Shown here one piece after another: positions 33,442 to 45,716 of a stretch of 64,000 nucleotides of DNA. Position numbers and translations under genes: made by a program. Source of the stretch: Isoetes taiwanensis (lineage: Eukaryota; Streptophyta; Lycopodiopsida; Isoetales; Isoetaceae); NCBI GenBank assembly GCA_021234155.1, contig JAJEKV010000001.1, forward strand, positions 18,805,382 to 18,869,381, written 5' to 3'. How positions within the stretch are numbered: position 1 is the stretch's first letter; each line of letters starts with the position of its first letter. Under the pieces are notes generated by a model. That model was not told the origin of the DNA and made no database searches. It worked only from the letters and a program-made list of their open reading frames with translations.

Positions 33442-34512
33442 TTATATATGTTTAGGGTTAGGCGGCCAAGCAGGGTAGCCCTTAAGCTCGAAAAATCGCC
33501 AAAAGGCTATTTTTTTGGACATTTGCCTTATTTTTCACTACTGTTGAGTAGGATCAATTAGGAGTGGTGCCAATGAAATATCGCCAGCTTGTCTACGAAA
33601 TTTTCTCCCTCCACTCATAAGTTAGCCTACGTCACTAAATGATGGATTCTTGAATTCGCCCCCATGTGAATTTTATTCTTGGTAATTATTATAAAATCGC
33701 CCCTTAACCCCCCAAAAATAATGTAAGATTAATATGAATTCTATTCTTGGTGAGTTTTTGAATTGCCGTTTCGAAAAAGGGGGTTGGGAGGGGACCATGC
33801 ATGTTACATGGATCTCATGATCCATCCTTTTCTCATGTTGATACTAATCAGCTTGGCCTTTCTCTTGTGAAGACACTTATGCCAATGTCTGGTAACATGT
33901 ATATTCATTATATGAGCATTACGCTTACAACTGTATCGGACATAACAAATATATATTGTAGACCCGAATTTTACTTGAGAAAAAAGTATATATATTCCAT
34001 CATTTGATGGATGAAAGATTCGCCACGGTTGCTACAACTCAGATTGAAGCCCGAAACAAAATCGCCAACATAACTAATCGAAAAAAGATAAGATTCGCCT
34101 CACATTCTAAATTACACTTATGAAAATTTGGGCTTAAGGGCTACCCTGCGGCCAAGGTGCTCTAAAATTTGTTCCGCGACTGTGTGCAGGGCCTATGTAG
34201 TCACTAAAAAATGGCATATCTGCCTGCAAACAACATTATCATAGATATTTATTTTTTCTTCTGCTTTGCGCACAAATCAAAGCGAATCATATATATAACT
34301 TAACTTACATCTGAAGTTTTCTGAACAAAAAAACCTCTCCTCCCTCCCACCAACGCCCCGTATTTTTTTGCTTGTGCTTTTCCTGCACAAAATTCAGTTA
34401 ATTTTTGTCTTGCAATCGTATTTCATTTCTTACACAAACATACTTACTTACCGGAACAAGTCGAAGTTATAAGAAGAATTGCAAGCACTAGTACAACTTT
34501 TGTTTCCGCCAT
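33442..34512 (-). pseudogene. Candidate secreted peptide-hormone precursor, last exon split by a hAT MITE
   Basis: Exon 1 (34512-34452) encodes a signal peptide, MAETKVVLVLAILLITSTCS. Introns with GT...AG ends fit at 34451-34383 (GTAAGT) and 34308-34224 (GTAAGT). Exon 2 (34382-34309) gives a basic, Gly-rich stretch. Exon 3 (34223-34149) gives ADMPFFSDYIGPAHSRG and further residues up to FRAPWP. There the MITE begins; the original frame resumes at 33462 with PNPKHI and a stop. The uninterrupted form would be 76 residues. Small size, signal peptide, a DY pair (the tyrosine-sulfation context in PSY, RGF and CIF peptides) and a Pro-rich basic end suggest a sulfated peptide precursor. I cannot match it to a named family, and an upstream in-frame ATG at 34629 is possible but less likely. 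As it stands the product would end QGSP. Confidence 0.45.
33471..34148. mobile_element. hAT-type MITE (678 bp)
   Basis: Terminal inverted repeats CAGGGTAGCCCTTAAGC lie at 33471 and, in reverse complement, ending at 34148. A perfect 8 bp target duplication, CGGCCAAG, lies at 33463-33470 and 34149-34156. The CAGGG start and 8 bp duplication identify the hAT superfamily. There is no transposase; it is AT-rich with a few long T/A runs. Confidence 0.9.
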
Positions 34513-35850
34513 TGCTGCTTTTTCTTTAGTGTAAGTATTAAGCTTATTTGAAGCCTCACATTTCTTACTCTCGGATTTATTAGCATGAGAGCTTTCATTC
34601 ACTATTGAGTTAGCTTTCTTTCTTTCCATCCCTACATTAAAAATCTTATCTTATCTTATCTGTGGTTATCCCTGGCTGTACGCTTAAAGAATTGGCTTAG
34701 ACCCTTTTCCCCTCTCACAATCCATCTTATTAATTTGGAATTTTCCGGTGTGGCCAAAAACTCTTTTGGTTTTATTTTAAAGTTGGTTTCCTAAGGTTTT
34801 GAAGGTTTAGGATGCCGGAAATAATTTGGGGTTCTCCAAAAATCGGGTAGGCTTTTTTTCATACGATTTTTTGCTGTATATGCTTCATTCACGGCATTGA
34901 TGCCAGGCTCTGATATCTAGCGATATGCATGCGACCAAAAAAAGAATACGAGGTTTTCTGGCTAGCCTAGAAGCATATCGCACCAAAATTCCTCAGCAGA
35001 TACCCTGTGCAGGATGATTCTATCTGCAACGAACATATGGCTTCTCCACATAATCAAAATTCATGAACAAGCTTTTGGACGATTTGTGGCTTTTTCGTAG
35101 TTGGAAAGGTCGGATGGTTGCTTAAGCAGGCTATGGAGGCCAGCTTATCCAGAGTTGCTTATCCAACATTCAAATATATAACTTCTTCTAATTTCTTCAT
35201 TTTTGTTTGAATTTCTTCAGCAAGGTGTCATGCCAAATTTTTCACCATTTTTGGAGCTCATCTAATAAATGGTTCTCCGGTGCAGGTTTGGGTTTTTGCT
35301 GCTGATCCATCACGGCAACTGCATCGACAATAGCTGTTCATGACAATTAGTTTCAATATCTCTGTCCTTATATTCTTTGTTGTGCAGGCTCTTGCAATAT
35401 CTCTCAACCAGATTTAGTGCAATACAAGATTTGTTGCTGCAGGGCTTCTGTGTAAGTACTTAGGGCTTCACAACAAGTATGCTTTGATGGTTTACTTGGT
35501 TGCTCACTTTCATTTATGGAATTGCATTTCAGAAGAAGTTTTGCAGATGCATCATTCCCAAAGTATGCCATAGAGCTTTCCTTTTGTGTTTAAGCGAATC
35601 GCTTCTCTGTCGTTAGGTAGTAGGATCCAGAAATTGCTCTTAGATTTAGAAGTGTTTTTGTGGGCTGCGTTGGCATCTTCTGTGTTGTGTTGCTCTTTGT
35701 CCTTTGTCCAGGTTTTGTATTTGATGTATTTGTAATGGTCGCCTTACTTTCTTTTAACTTTCATCAGGTATCTACAAAGAAGCTTCTCAATTCTTCTTGA
35801 AGGAAATGGTTTTTGTATCATTCTCTTTCCATAGATCCTCTTTTGCATAA

Positions 35851-36262
35851 TGCATGAATTTCTCGTGCTTTCTCATGTTATTATATTAATTCATTGTCAA
35901 ATTCATTAATACTTGCTAGGTTGCAGTCCTCCAGTTCAAAGGCTTCTTTTAAAGTAGAACATCATTGCGCTTTAGCCCGAGGTTGTGGTTATGTTCTTCA
36001 TCAAAATACATGCTTCTGATTCAAGGTACTAAGTCAACGTTCGCATCAAGAGGTAATGCATGGATCTTCTTGCTTTTTCACATTATTTTATCAAATCATT
36101 GTCAAATTTATGTATACCTACTAGGTTGCAGTCCTCTAGTTCAAGGGCTTCTTTTAAAGTAGAATATTGCTGCCTATTAGGCGGAGGTTGTGGTTATGGT
36201 CTTCATCAAGAGACATGCTTTTGATTCAAGGTGCAAAGTCATGTTCCTTTGTGCAGGTTACA
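35851..36262 (+). repeat. Imperfect tandem duplication, unit about 205 bp
   Basis: Units start at 35851 and 36057 (TGCATG(A/G)AT). Both contain GGTTGCAGTCCTC(C/T)AGTTCAA, TTCTTTTAAAGTAGAA and GAGGTTGTGGTTATG. Divergence is clearly visible, so the duplication is old. Confidence 0.8.
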
Positions 36263-37969
36263 AGTTCTATGCTGGTTTCCTTTTATTACGCAATTATCTT
36301 TTGGTTAAGTTATCCTTCGTTACTGTGATAGTTACTGTGATATGCTTTTGCTTTCTCTAGAAACCAATTTTGTTGCACCTTCCTCTAATTTTCTGCTCAG
36401 CAAGCAATAAAGCAAGATGTTGGGGTAACCAAGGGAAGTTCCATTATTTTAGAGCTCCTTTTATCTAATTTGATTTTTCTTTTTAAAGCACATGCATGTT
36501 CTTTGTATACTTGGGCATAAGTTCTCTAACAGCATGCCTGATGTTGTACATCTTATGCTTGATTAGGGACCTATTGTGACTGCAAAGACCTCCTATCTGT
36601 TATAACAAGGTTAATATCCTACGTAATCAATCTATTTGTATCCATGTATTTGCAAATGGAGGGATATGGTAGGATCTAAATTGTGAGTTTATTCTATGAT
36701 AATGCAGTTTCTGGCATATTGGTATATTCATTATAAGTTTCTTGCTATGAAGCCTTTTGAGATTTTTCCATCTCTTATTTTGTTTCATATTAAAATTCTA
36801 CATACGAATTGTAGGTCACTAAACAATCACTGCCATGGATGGTTGTTTACTCTCTCAGGCGAACTCTCTATGGTCTTCGAGGTTAGATTTGTCCTTAAAA
36901 GATAGCGATTTATCAATGCCACTGATTTTTATTTGCTTCATATCATTTGGCAGCTTTGCAACTGCTGAGGGTCCTGGCATAGTCGATCTTATTACGTAGG
37001 TGATTTATTGCAAAGGTGATCTTATTGCAGAGCAGATGTTGCAGCACCATCCTTAAAAGTAAGTGTAAATGCATATACAAGGAAATAGTCTTTGCAATGC
37101 GCATATTGTGCAGATTAGCCATCACATTTTGTGCAAATTAAGTCCTCGCTAACATGTTTCAAGCTATATCTCTAGAGGAGTTGTGGCAACAAACACACAC
37201 CGGGGGATCTTTTCACATTCGAAGAGTTATATCTATTCTGGTAAGCCACTTTGAGTGGCGTATGTACTGGCAAATACAATTCGATTTTCTGCCTTTAAAA
37301 GGTACCCACATTTTTTCTACTCATTCTCTAAATCTTTTCTCTTTAAACATTTTTGTTATTTATTGCAGATTACATCTGTTTGAGACAAAGTGACATAATA
37401 TTGTTCATAGAAAAATTATAGAGGTTCAGCTACTAGAGATGCCAATGTATGTCCATGAACCATGCATATGCAAGATTGCTTAATATTAGATATTTTCATA
37501 TGTTGCCAAGGTTAGCACTTATGTTGAGTAGAAGTTCAGATCTAGGAACTTTCGATTTATTTACAACCCATTGTTTAGAAGTTTTGGCATTGTGATACTT
37601 CATTAGTGTCATCCCATTTGTTCAACTTTGGATTTCACTTAATTGTCATGAAAAGATTTATGGCTAGATCCGCTAGAAGGTGAAGATTATGAATATTCCA
37701 GCAGTTAGAAAGCATTCACAGAAAACTGAAAGAATGTGAATCAAAATATGTTTTATTGTGCACTATTTGGTTTTGCTTATAGGCATACACAGACTGTTTG
37801 AGACTGCTTCATTCAAAAGCGAAGATGCTTGCAAGCTATGGATTTCGGATCATGCAGGTACATGCTTGCATCATTTTACTGCTGTACATACATATCTCTC
37901 ATGCCATTCTTAAGCTTTTATCTTCAACTTATTTGGTAATAGTGTACGCACGTGCTTTTGAGATGGTGA

Positions 37970-38180
37970 AAAAGGATTCCATGTTTGTTGGCTATTGGAT
38001 GTTCCATAATTATTTTGTCCTCCTTTCCATTTTCCTCTCAGTCAATTGATAGCCCAAAATTATTATTACACGGGATATTGCATATGATATCTCCAGGAAC
38101 TCTGTTTATGATTTCATGTTTGTTGGCCGCTCGATGTTCCATAATTATTTTGTCTTTTCCATGCCCTCCATTTGTATCAT
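37970..38180 (+). repeat. Imperfect tandem duplication, offset about 133 bp
   Basis: CATGTTTGTTGGC...GATGTTCCATAATTATTTTGTC occurs at about 37980 and again at about 38116. Confidence 0.7.
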
Positions 38181-39132
38181 TCATTCCTTTGTATTTGGCT
38201 TCAAATCTTTAATTTCATTTATGCTGCAAGAATGTGGCAAATGCTCAGCTTTTAGTTATTTTGTAGACTGGTTCCAGTATGTACCTTTGTCCTACAACAA
38301 ACCTGCAAGAGATACTGGAGTCTTCCATAATAAGTCCACCTAGGTTTGCATGTGGCTATGTAATAGATCTGCAAGAGACACGGTACTTCACAAGGGTTTT
38401 ACACTATGGATTACTTCAAATATTGTATCATGGCCACGTCCTTTTTCTCAGCATTATGGCCCTCCTATTCAGGGCCTATCTCATGACCTATACCCTGTAG
38501 TAATGGGTGGTAATTCTGCCGAGAAAATGGAACAATAATGTCAGGTTGCCCTCTTCAACTGCTGCTTTGCTTAGAACAGAATTGGGAGATCTATTATGGC
38601 CCATGAAAGCTTCGTTTGAAGTAGCATAGTCACTTAGGCAGATAATGGCCACATGTCATTTGAACTCTTGCTGCTGCTGAGGTGCAGAGAGGAGCAGCAA
38701 TAACTGTTACATGTAATATAATGTAGTCGTTTGAATTGATTGTTTTGCACATTAATAGTTCATATGTACAATTTTTTGAAAGCTTCCCACAACACATAAA
38801 GAAAGAGCAAAGAGATTTATGCAACCGATTTTTCATATATGCAATACCTAATGAGCATAACAAGTAAACCCAGAAATTCTTGCAACAGAGCACAAGCATT
38901 GTGCTCTGTCCTGTGGCATTTCACCTGTGGGCCATTACATATGACAGCATCAAGGGCACAGCAAAGTCATTAGGTGCCCCATCCCTGTCGCCTTCACATA
39001 TGTGCAAAGAAGTAGAATAGCAATGTGCAACTTATTAATGAAATTGCAGAGAAAGAATAGAAGGCCCTTTCCATACATGGAGTGCTTTAAGGACCTAGGC
39101 CAGCTTCCCCTTGAGCAGGTTCACATGCCTCA

Positions 39133-39564
39133 TTGGCTGTCACAGCCCAAGTCACCAACATAGAGCTCAAGCTCGCTCACCAATGCTACAGCTCAAGCTC
39201 GCTTCCTCCATTCTGCAACTCCCATACACGAATAGCTCGTACTGCAACTGCAAATGAGTTCTCATCCTCCCTGCCCCTCACACTCTTCCTACACAGATCT
39301 ATGGCCTCATCTAAGCTTCCAGCATACAAATTCACTCCACTCTTCCCCTTCCCTTTTCTAGCCTGCCTCTTTAAGATCTTACCTATGAATTGTAGAGACC
39401 TTTGGCAGCTCCAACACAGATGGCAGCAACGAAATTCACAGACAGAATCTAAGGCTTCAACAAGCACCGAAATTCACAGACAGAATCTACTACCACTATG
39501 CTCTGACTTACCTCCAACAGCCCAAAGAAGGCCGCCCATGCCGATTCTTCCTCCTCGCCTCCAA
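39133..39564 (-). other. Possible host-gene remnant interrupted by the large hAT
   Basis: Open stretches exist on both strands (plus 39133-39573; minus 39467-39186, containing LDEAIDLCRKSV). The hAT target duplication GCCTCCAA ends this segment and restarts at 50224, so the sequence originally ran on into 50232 onward. The minus strand of 50232-50390 has an ATG-initiated frame (MASRVWICTG). I cannot name a product. Confidence 0.25.
39557..39564 (+). repeat. hAT target site duplication, left copy
   Basis: GCCTCCAA, identical to 50224-50231. Confidence 0.9.
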
Positions 39565-39639
39565 CAGGGATAGGTTCTATACGTACAAAATTAAAATTCC
39601 TGACGTATAAAGTCAAAAAATACGTATTTTTTAATAAAA

Positions 39640-39960
39640 TACGTATTTAACGATAAAACCTCGCCGCGGAAAAAAAAAATTCAGCGTCTGAAAAGATCCG
39701 GGAAAGCGTCTGTGAAAAACTTCGCGACGCTTTAAATACGAATTTTGGCGTCGCAAAAGTACTGACTGACTTTTCGCAGACGCTTAAAATCGCGATTCAG
39801 CAAGACGAAGTTTTTTTCACAGACGCTGCTTTAAACTTTTCGGCAGACGCTAAACCGGGCGGTGTGTTCGCGTCTGCGATTTTTTTTCACAGACGCTGAA
39901 AAAGTTTTCACAGACGTCTGAATCAAGTTTTTCAGCGACGTGAAATTTTTTATATATTTT
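39640..39960 (+). repeat. Left subterminal array of CAGACGC/GCGTCTG motifs
   Basis: At least eight copies or near-copies of GCGTCTG and CAGACGC occur in both orientations, often flanked by A/T runs and TTTCACAGACGCT. Short motif clusters next to hAT ends are the usual transposase-binding sites. Confidence 0.75.
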
Positions 39961-41169
39961 CGGCTGGCGGATTAGGTTTTTTTTAGCCAAAAAAGGTAAT
40001 TTGCTTCGCCCAACCTTGCAATTTGCCACCCAAAACCTTTTTTTTTTTTTTGTTTTTGTTAGTTTTTAGGTTTTTTTTGTTGTTTTTGATAGGTAGGCGT
40101 GTTAGGTCCAAGTAGTTAGGCCCCCCTTGTTGCCCCCGCGGGTGTAAGGGGCGAACGATGGTGAGTGCCTTGTTTACGTGAAAATGAGCTTGGCCTATTT
40201 TAGAAAAAAAAAAATAATAATAACAATTTAAGCAAATAATAATTCAAGAGTAAAGTAAAAAAAAAGAAAACCAAAGAAGAAAAGAAATTGGTTGCCTTCC
40301 CTTAAACGACAACTGAGAGGGCTTTTTTAGGGTCGCGTGTTGCTAAGAGCATAGGCATGCCCCTTGCCTGGTATTGCCGCATTTATTTGCGCCATGCCGA
40401 GGGTGGGTGGCACTGCTGAAGCTTAAGGCAACTAGGGTCATCCTTTATTAGGAGTATAACCCTCGCCTGACGCCGTTGTTGGCCTTGGTCACGCGGTGTC
40501 GAAAGGTGTGCGTTGTACTTTTATTAAGGGTTAGAAGAATGTTTTATTAATTCACACCCTAGTTCCTGATGGTGTTGTTGATGAAAGTCCGACACTAATA
40601 TAGGAACTGGCGTATGTTTTGATAAGCATTCGATTGGTCTCGTCTTTTGAAAAAAGCATGACCTGGGGACAAGTGCAATGCATTTAAAACTTGCTAGCCT
40701 TGCATTTTGGCAGTAGCTGGGCTATAGATCATAAATCGTGTTTTGGTCCTTTTATTTGTTACCCTATAATTGGCCTTGCACATACATACTCATGTTAGGG
40801 TCTTAGTGTAGGAATAGGAAGCGTAAAATTAGCGTTTTGTTTTGGTTAGAGTGAGTTGATTTACCCTCATGTGCTAAGCACTAAATTCAAAGTTTTATCT
40901 TTGCTTGACTTGTAGGTGTTCTTTGTTGTGGGTTTGTGTATTATCGCTTGATGCATTTTGCTAGTCTGCTAGACAATCCTTTAAAACAAGCAGTATGACT
41001 TCAGAAGAGAGAGAGGAAGTTAACTTGCAACCAAATGTGGCATTAGTGTCTCAGATAGAGCGCAAAGCGTCTCAAACACGTGCTCTGAGCTGCAACTGAG
41101 TCATCTTAGCAAAGACCGCCGCGTAGAAAAAGAAGTAGACCACAACAAGCATGGTCTACTTTGAGACCA
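39961..41169 (+). other. 5' region of the hAT element before the accessory gene
   Basis: No recognisable coding sequence is present. T and A homopolymer runs occur at 40040-40080 and 40200-40265. It may hold the promoter and untranslated exons of the accessory gene. Confidence 0.4.
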
Positions 41170-44100
41170 GATTTTATGAACTGGTTGTGTAATCGGCTAT
41201 GCAATGCCTCAGCTCAAGATTTGGAATTGATTACCAGAAATGAGGAAGGATGGCTAGACTACCATGCGGGGCTGGTAAAAGATGCCGAGAGGGCTTTTAA
41301 GCTTCAATGATGGAGCTAGAGCCTGCAAAGAGTGAGCAAGAGAGGTATACATGGATAGTGGGTAATATCAGCCGCACTACCGGCAATATGATCACAGAAG
41401 TTGCAAATTTGAGTAGTCATCGCTTGAGGCTAGAGCTGAAAGAAAAAGCCAGCACATGGAATGCGGCATGGACCAACAGAAAATTGAAGAAAGAAGCCCA
41501 TCAACCCCCCCATCTTGTTAAGAAAGTGTTGGCACAAACCATAAAAGCTAAACGTCCCGGTGAGAGACGGATAGGGAGTGGGAAGCTCGTAGAAGAGCGG
41601 ATGCTAAGACTACTTGGTTTGCCATGGTAGACTCATCACAAATAATAAAACGGAAATCTAATTGGTTCTCGGTTCATATGGCGCGATTGTACAAGTGCAA
41701 TATTTTAGGGTCTAGTTTTATTAAGGATGAACCTTATTGTGTAAAACTTCAACATAATAATTTTCAGTCTAGTACAGAACCCAATAAGTTAGTGGAAGCT
41801 ATCTTTCAAGAACATGAGGGAGTCGGGGAATGCAAGTTAGGCATGGGTGTATCATCATTTGCATTGGTAGCACAACCGCCTAGAAAGACAAGGCTTAATT
41901 TTCCCATTTTGGAATGGAGGTTCGTTGGCAACCTTCTTCACAAGTCATGGGTCCAATGCCTTTCTTGAGCTTGCATTTAAGAAGTTGGGAGCTGTCCCCG
42001 AGTTGAGAGGCGGACTTGAGTCGCTTGAGGAGCGCAGAAAAGAAAGAATTATTTGTTGCATCTAGGGTTGGGGACTTAGCAATGTCATTCGTAGAAGGGA
42101 CTCAAAGCTCCATCAAGAAAGATATTTGCATATGGACTTGCATCCGGACAATATATTGCTCCATTTTGATTATGGAAAGGAGAAGGGATGTATTAATCCT
42201 CAGTCGTATACATTGGCATTTGTGATTGGGGTGAATCGAGGTTGATCCACGAGGCGGTGGAGGTAAAACGATGGCATTACAAGGGTATGGATGGCGAAGG
42301 TAAGAAAAGAATTGAGATGGAAAGGGCGGGGCATCCATATATGCATGATGATCTTTTTTTTGGTAGTGGCTCAAGGCGATTCGCAAGGGTTGACTTTGAT
42401 TTACACGGGGCAGCGTACATTGTCTACTACTTAGCTGACTTTGCTAGTAAGCACTTCTACATGGAGTCAATAGGAAACTTGGAGCAGCAAGGCAAGCATC
42501 GGAGAATGTGCGACTATTTGAAACATTGCGTTGAGTCGCCAATGAGGGACAAAACACGAAAATTTGATATGGCCCAGCTACTTGACACAATGCGAGGCGA
42601 TTTTCATTGCTCTCCAATTCCGTGGCACGAGGCCACAATTGGAATCAGATTGATTCTTCAACTTGGCTGTGGTGGCGACGATGCATTAGACCAAGTTGGT
42701 CCTAGTCACGCCCTAGCGTGCATATTCACTTACATTCAAACATCCTTGTATTACATAATATTCCAACTAAATTCATTAAACACTTATCTGATGCTATTTG
42801 AAAGATTATTGTCTATGTGTGTTGTGTAGCTTAGTTTTCCTTTTTCGTGTGTTTTTTGTGTTATTTATTCTATGCTTTTTTATATGTCGCAGCTAACGAA
42901 CATTATAAAGACAAGAAGTCAAAGCACACCTATACAAGTCAGTCAGTGCACCTATAGAAGTCAGCAGTCCAAATTATGTCCCACGAACAGGACGAAGAAT
43001 TGAATCCTGACCCACGGAATGTGGGTGCGTCAGAGCAGCAGGATCAGCATGGATTTTCGGTTCCCTCTAATTTGAGGACCCCCTCTACTCAGTCTCCTTG
43101 GCATGAAGGGTTGGAGAACGAGCTTGAGATGTCAGCTGCTCGGCAAATGGAGAGAGCAGCAGCACATGCAAGGGCGAATGAGTTTATACGCAGCGAGTTA
43201 AGAAGGTTGCGTGCGATGGATGAAGTTTCAAAGAGGGATAATTGCACCATCACAGAGGTGCATAATGTAGCTGGCGAGGCAGGGCCTGGCTATTGTCCAA
43301 GTGGAGCAGACTACGACGATGTAATCACAAATTTGGACAAGAATGAGTTTGAAAGTGAGTGGCCTAGTAGGCGGGGTAAGTATAAGGCTCACGAGTGCAA
43401 GAATGCTGTGGTTCGAGCAAAAGCAGTCGAGCGTCATGTCCAAGTGAAGGGACATTTACCCCACAACGGTGAGTTTAGTAAGAGTTTTTTGGCGAGCAAG
43501 TATACTACGAAGCTTGTGAAGGAAGTGCCCGTAAATTATGGGAGTAGGAAATGGAGGCAAAGGAAGCGGTAGTGGCAAAAGACGAAGAGGGTCAAGCTAT
43601 CGGAAGATGGCGAGAGTGGGCCATATGGTGAGCCCATCACCATTACATACCTTGTTCGGGACGCTATCCAACTTTTGGAGGTGACAGGGTAGCAGCATTT
43701 GGAGCCGTGAATGACCTTGTGGATATTCGGGCCCAACTAGAGAATGAGAGAAGTCGGAACCTAACACTTTTCAAGAGAATATTCGCTTGAAGGACCGTGC
43801 GATGGGTATGACAAGATGGCGGCTGAATTAGAGGACGCTTAAACGGCAACTAGCGGCATTAAACGAGGGGAGGCAACGGTCCTTAGAGAAAACAACGAGC
43901 ACTTGCGCAATTTGACCAGATCATTAGACTCGACCCTTTTAGGGTGACTTGGGCGAGTCGATATCCTATCTCCCTCGAGTATTTGTATGAGAGAGGTGGG
44001 AAGAGCTAAAGGTTGTTGATTACAGACATTGCCAATTTTGTGGTGACAACGACACAGTGGGCTGGTACACTCTAGGGTGTGGGCATCGTATGCACATGCG

Positions 44101-44390
44101 ATGTGTTCTTGATTGGATGTTGCAAAGCCGCTTTCATCCAACCTTGCAAGACGGATGGATTTTTCCCGAGTTACAATATGCCATATTTAATATGCAAGGT
44201 CGCATGCCAGCGTTGCCACATTTGGACCGCCGAGGAGGGATGGGCAGATGCACACTTTTCAAACCTTTCGCGAGATGGAATTGTTGAGGGGGTGGAGGAG
44301 CCGCGTGAAGGAGAGACAAGTGCCGACATTAACCCGGTTCTTACCACCACCTCCGGGCCTTGAGGGTGATTATATTGATCCAAATGACCA
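41170..44390 (+). pseudogene. hAT accessory gene: kinase-like domain plus RING-H2 segment
   Basis: Blocks at 41307-41630, 41624-41968, 42242-42829, 42976-43572 and 44057-44363 run in one direction. A kinase-like catalytic loop, HMDLHPDNILL, lies at 42129-42161, and a DFG-like CDWGES at 42221-42238 in a frame one step different. RVDFDLHGAAYIVYYLA (about 42390) fits the following kinase helix. A hydrophilic coiled-coil-like part (42976-43572) comes next. Then CQFC (44030-44041) and CGHRMHMRC (about 44078) lead to CQRC (44205-44216), which together fit C-x2-C...C-x-H-x2-H-x2-C...C-x2-C. Several frame changes are present. Captured host domains or a long-standing hAT accessory gene are both possible. 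Confidence 0.55.
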
Positions 44391-44851
44391 ATGAAAATGA
44401 GATATTACATTTTTAGACATGCCAAATTTTGACCTGTATCATTTTGTGAATGGCGGGTATAATGACGTTATTTCAAACAAGGTGTAATGATGTTATCAAA
44501 GGATCGAGTAGTGCTCATAGTAAAAGCATCGAGACTTCCAAATCGCTCTTTCGTTTTCTGTTTGACGAGTAAAGGCATTGAGACTTCCCAATCTCTTTTA
44601 TCCTGGCTTAGTCTCTTTTGTTTGTCCTCTTTGCTCACCCCCGGCTCACCCTCGTCGAGTCTCCTTCGTTTCTCGTTTATCGTATCTAATTTGCCCCTAG
44701 GATGACATCGCCACTTCGGTGTGGCGAATTAGATACGTTAAGCAGGAAACTCGAAAAGGGAGTAAGCCAAGAGCGCGACCCTCTTGGATGGTCATGGTTG
44801 GATGGTGAGTGAGTCAAAACATCTGCACACGCAACCCTCTTGAATGGTTGT

Positions 44852-45118
44852 CAGGTCACCAGGCCTTATATTCTCCATGGCAAACAATATAGACTTCTCG
44901 AAATTCTTGTTACCTCCTTTAGAAGGAGCGAGCTTTGCTCTCACTCTCTTTTGCGTGTCTCTGTGTCAATGTATCTTAGATACTTTGCTAGGTTATATTA
45001 CACAAAGACGCGCAAAATGGGGGTCGGAGCAGAAATCGTTCGTTCTAGAGGAGGTTACAAGGTTTTTGAGTACTCTATTTTTATTGTGGCCACGGAGGAT
45101 ATAAGGCCTAGTGGTTGC
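44852..45118. repeat. Hairpin B, copy 1 (about 265 bp foldback)
   Basis: The left arm has AGGCCTTATATTCTCC and TTGTTACCTCCT. The right arm has AGGAGGTTACAAG and GGAGGATATAAGGCCT in inverse order. A partial second copy lies at about 45766-45975. Confidence 0.75.
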
Positions 45119-45180
45119 TTGCGATTCTGTGGGTTCATTAGATGTTAGTGATTGAAGCAAGCTTTGACTCCTGAATTCAA

Positions 45181-45300
45181 GCATCGAGACTTCCCCGTTT
45201 TTCTTTCCCCCCGGCTCTTTGGGCAATGTAGCTTAGTTTACATGCTAAGTTCCATTGTCCAAAGAGCCGGGGGAAAGCAAAGATTGGGACGTCTCGATGC
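45181..45300. repeat. Hairpin C, copy 1 (120 bp foldback)
   Basis: The first ten bases, GCATCGAGAC, are the exact reverse complement of the last ten. Inner arms CGGCTCTTTGG and CCAAAGAGCCG also match, around a loop near TTTACATGC. Confidence 0.85.
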
Positions 45301-45602
45301 CTGGACCCAGGTCTCGAGGCGTCAGAGGTGAGAGCGCACTCTAATTTCAAGCCCTGGCTTAGTCTCTTTCGTTTTCTGTTTGGTGTATCTAATTTGCCCC
45401 CTAGGATGACATCGCTCACTCAGGTGGCGAATTAGATACGTCAAGCAGGAAACTCGAAAAGGGAGTAAGCCAAGAGCGCAACCCTCTTGAATGGTTGTCA
45501 GGTCACCAGGCTTTATATTCTCCATGGCAAACAATATAGACTTCTCGAAATTCTTGTTACCTCCTTCGGGTTAATTGGATGTTAGTGATTGATGAGTTCA
45601 AG

Positions 45603-45716
45603 CATCGAGACTTCCCAATCTTTCTTTCCCCTCCTCTTTGGGCAATGTAGCTTAGTTTACATGCTAAGTTCCATTGTTCAAAGAGGGGTGAAAGCAAGGT
45701 TTGGGAAGTCTCGATG
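45603..45716. repeat. Hairpin C, copy 2 (114 bp foldback)
   Basis: CATCGAGACTTCCCAA and TTGGGAAGTCTCGATG are exact inverted ends. The overall sequence is similar to copy 1. Confidence 0.85.

Larger units (their letters stand above)
34630..39132. other. 4.5 kb without a recognisable gene
   Basis: No open frame here has recognisable domains, and none is long. The sequence has several TTTGTGCAG-like acceptor motifs and local imperfect duplications, so a non-coding transcript or decayed intron-rich gene is conceivable, but nothing supports one firmly. Confidence 0.5.

Noticed and set aside
34444-34629. Longer upstream start (MERKKAN...) for the peptide-like gene
   Set aside because: The in-frame ATG at 34512 directly gives a typical signal peptide; the longer form would bury it.
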